In this document: positions 15,179 to 17,010 of the stretch, in pieces
Layout: every line of letters starts with the position of its first letter
How positions within the stretch are numbered: the first letter of the stretch is position 1
Source: JAZLGI01 sp045616225
GTDB taxonomy: Bacteria > Spirochaetota > Spirochaetia > Sphaerochaetales > Sphaerochaetaceae
Direction: 5' to 3'
Assembly: GCA_045616225.1 (NCBI GenBank)
Contig: JAZLGI010000101.1
Coordinates: 1-17,010, forward strand
DNA length: 17,010 bases
Program-made: the position numbers and the translations under genes
Notes under the pieces: generated by a model
What the model was told of the DNA's origin: nothing
The model's database searches: none
Seen by the model: the letters and a program-made list of their open reading frames with translations, nothing else

Positions 15179-17010
15179 ATGACAATTAACTGTATTATTA
15201 ACGGTAAAAACAGGACTTTTGACGTAGATCCTACTTTAAAGCTTAGGGAAATGCTTTTGCTGAATCACAATCTGGCAGTTCGTGACAGTGATGACAGTGA
15301 GGGGTTTTGCGGAAGTGACACCGTCTTGGTAGATGGCATTCCTGTTTATGCAAACCTTGTACTTGCAGGAGAAGTAGAGGGTTGTCAAATCATTACTCCT
15401 GACGGTCTTTCAGACAGCCGGCATCTTACTGTAGTACAACAGGCTCTTATAGATGCAGGTGTTGTTCAGAGTGCTTATAATTCTCCTGCAACAGCACTTC
15501 TTCTTACATGGCTTCTGGAGAATAATCCAAATCCTTCAAAAGAAGAAATAAAAGATGTTCTTTCAGGTATATTTATAAGAGATGCCGGATATGAGCATTA
15601 TTATCTTGCTGTAAAACTTGCCGTAGAAAAGATGTCATTCGGTAAGTACAAGACAGAGATTGCACCTTCTTTCAGACCTGAACTTGATGTTATAGGAAAA
15701 CCTCTTTCCAAGGTTGACGGACCGCAACTTGTTGCCGGTGAGAAGGCTTTTGTTGAGGACTTTGTTCCTGCAGATACATGCCACATGGTTGTTCTCAGAA
15801 GTCCTCATGCCAGTGCTTATATAAACAGTATTGATACTTCAGAAGCCTTGAAGGTAGAAGGTGTAATAGAGATTCTTACGGCTTATAATACACCGGAAAC
15901 ACATTATATGCAGGCAGGACAGGGAAACCCTGAGCCGTCTCCGCATGATAGAAGACTGTTTAACATGAAAGTCCGTCATGTTGGTGACAGAGTTGCTGCT
16001 GTAATAGCAGAAACATTGGAAGCTGCAATTCAAGCCAGAGATTTGATTAAAGTAGATTATGAAATTCTTCCGGCAGTGTTTACGGTAGAAGAGGCAATGG
16101 CACCGGGCGCTCCGTTGGTTCATAACGGAATTGTCCAGTACAATGCCGGTGCTCCTGCAGATTTAGAAGAGTATAACAAACTTGCAGGTGATCCAAGAGA
16201 AGGGAAGGTAATTTATCAGTTTCCTCTCCATGCAGATATTCACAAGAACATTGCTGCCTCAAATAAGGGCGGTATAGGAGATGTGGAAAAAGCATTTAGA
16301 GAAGCAGATGCTGTAATAGAGCATACATATCAGACCAGTCAGATTCAGCACACTCCTCTTGAGACTCACATTTGTTTTTCAAGAATGGAAGGAACAAGAT
16401 TGGCTGTTTATGCATCTACTCAGGTTCCGTATCATGTCAGAAGAATTGTAGGTTGGGTAACAGGGCTTCCTGAAAACAGAATTCATGTTATAAAAACCAG
16501 AGTTGGCGGCGGTTACGGAAGCAAGCAGGATATCTTAATTGAAGATCTTACTGCCTATGCTGCTTTTGTTACCGGTAAACCTGTTTTATACCATAACACA
16601 AGGGAAGAAGAATTTATTGCAAACAGTACAAGGCATCCTATGAGAGTTCATGTAAAGATGTCCGGAAAGAAAGACGGAACAATTACAGGAATTTATATGG
16701 AAGTCTGTGCAAATACAGGTCCTTACGGCAACCATTGTCTTACAGTGCCTATGAACAGTTGTTCAAAGACTTTACCTCTCTTTAAGTGCGAAAACATGGC
16801 TTATGATTTAAAAGTCTACTACACAAATACTCCTCCTGCAGGGGCTTACCAAGGTTATGGAACTCCAAAGGGAACTTACGGACTTATGATGGCTATGGCA
16901 GAACTTGCAGAAGCATTGGGCTGTGATTATAAGGACATGGTTCTTAAAAATCATGTAGAAGAAGGCTATATACTTGAAATTCTCAAAGGTCTTGGAGAAG
17001 GAAGAGAAGG
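15179..17010 (+). CDS. xdhD: XdhD-like molybdenum hydroxylase large subunit, 3' end outside window
   Basis: The frame stays open to the window edge, giving 610 complete codons of an expected 950 or so. It is a fusion: a ferredoxin-like domain (1-155) followed by the Mo-pterin subunit. It follows E. coli XdhD closely (VVQQALIDAGVVQSAYN, IAPSFRPELDVIGKP, NPEPSPHDRRLF, RVGGGYGSKQDI, NTREEEFIAN, ANTGPYGNH). In the ferredoxin-like domain only Cys44 of the eight usual cluster ligands remains. At the substrate site Glu477 matches the conserved Glu of xanthine dehydrogenases, but the conserved Arg is Gln558 (GAYQGYG). The enzyme is therefore not an ordinary xanthine dehydrogenase; the family has been called a selenate reductase subunit but probably acts on a purine. 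AGGAGG (15168-15173), 5 bases before ATG 15179, fixes the start. The catalytic Glu near the C-terminus cannot be checked here. Confidence 0.92.
   Translation, partial: MTINCIINGKNRTFDVDPTLKLREMLLLNHNLAVRDSDDSEGFCGSDTVLVDGIPVYANLVLAGEVEGCQIITPDGLSDSRHLTVVQQALIDAGVVQSAYNSPATALLLTWLLENNPNPSKEEIKDVLSGIFIRDAGYEHYYLAVKLAVEKMSFGKYKTEIAPSFRPELDVIGKPLSKVDGPQLVAGEKAFVEDFVPADTCHMVVLRSPHASAYINSIDTSEALKVEGVIEILTAYNTPETHYMQAGQGNPEPSPHDRRLFNMKVRHVGDRVAAVIAETLEAAIQARDLIKVDYEILPAVFTVEEAMAPGAPLVHNGIVQYNAGAPADLEEYNKLAGDPREGKVIYQFPLHADIHKNIAASNKGGIGDVEKAFREADAVIEHTYQTSQIQHTPLETHICFSRMEGTRLAVYASTQVPYHVRRIVGWVTGLPENRIHVIKTRVGGGYGSKQDILIEDLTAYAAFVTGKPVLYHNTREEEFIANSTRHPMRVHVKMSGKKDGTITGIYMEVCANTGPYGNHCLTVPMNSCSKTLPLFKCENMAYDLKVYYTNTPPAGAYQGYGTPKGTYGLMMAMAELAEALGCDYKDMVLKNHVEEGYILEILKGLGEGRE

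Noticed and set aside
1..17010. CRISPR arrays, tRNA genes, insertion sequences, integrase or phage genes, selenocysteine (in-frame TGA) codons
   Set aside because: None was seen. Genes are tightly packed metabolic genes, no regularly spaced repeats appear, and the recognised frames are uninterrupted.

Overview
The window is a catabolic region from a low-GC, probably anaerobic bacterium. Gene content (selenium-associated molybdenum hydroxylase genes plus a zinc-ribbon threonine synthase) and AT-rich intergenic DNA would suit a gut or oral spirochaete of the Treponema type or a clostridial relative. No rRNA, tRNA or other marker here decides between them, so the taxonomic guess is weak.

Left part (1-4500). 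A short noncoding segment with a strong inverted repeat is followed by a rightward nucleoside phosphorylase gene (192-953). Its 3' end overlaps, tail to tail, a leftward group: an uncharacterised fold-type II PLP enzyme (3004-4482), a threonine synthase-like gene (1719-2942) and an inositol monophosphatase-family gene (928-1716). A hairpin with a T-tract sits between the PLP gene and the threonine synthase-like gene.

Middle and right part (4500-17010). A 270-bp divergent region carries back-to-back promoter candidates. From it runs a tightly packed rightward operon, still open at the right edge: ygfK, ssnA, three subunits of a xanthine dehydrogenase-type enzyme (molybdenum, 2Fe-2S and FAD), an 8-oxoguanine deaminase-like amidohydrolase, a YgfM-like FAD subunit, and an XdhD-like large subunit cut by the window end. 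ygfK, ssnA, ygfM and xdhD form the gene set known from E. coli and many anaerobes as the 'putative selenate reductase' group. That group is now linked to anaerobic purine/urate use and to selenium-dependent molybdenum hydroxylases.

How the genes may work together (inference): nucleoside phosphorylase and the two deaminases (SsnA and the 8-oxoguanine deaminase-like enzyme) would funnel nucleosides, aminopurines and oxidised guanine towards xanthine and urate. The XdhABC-type enzyme would interconvert hypoxanthine, xanthine and urate. YgfK/YgfM/XdhD would carry out the next, poorly understood redox step on the purine ring. The divergent PLP enzyme could act on a late amino-acid-like product, but nothing in the sequence proves that.

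Most notable points: a Cys/His/Asp/Glu-rich, metallothionein-like insert inside YgfK with a visible 18-bp tandem duplication; an XdhD whose N-terminal ferredoxin-like domain keeps its fold signature but has lost seven of eight cluster cysteines; and an 8-oxoguanine deaminase-like gene embedded between two molybdenum hydroxylase modules.
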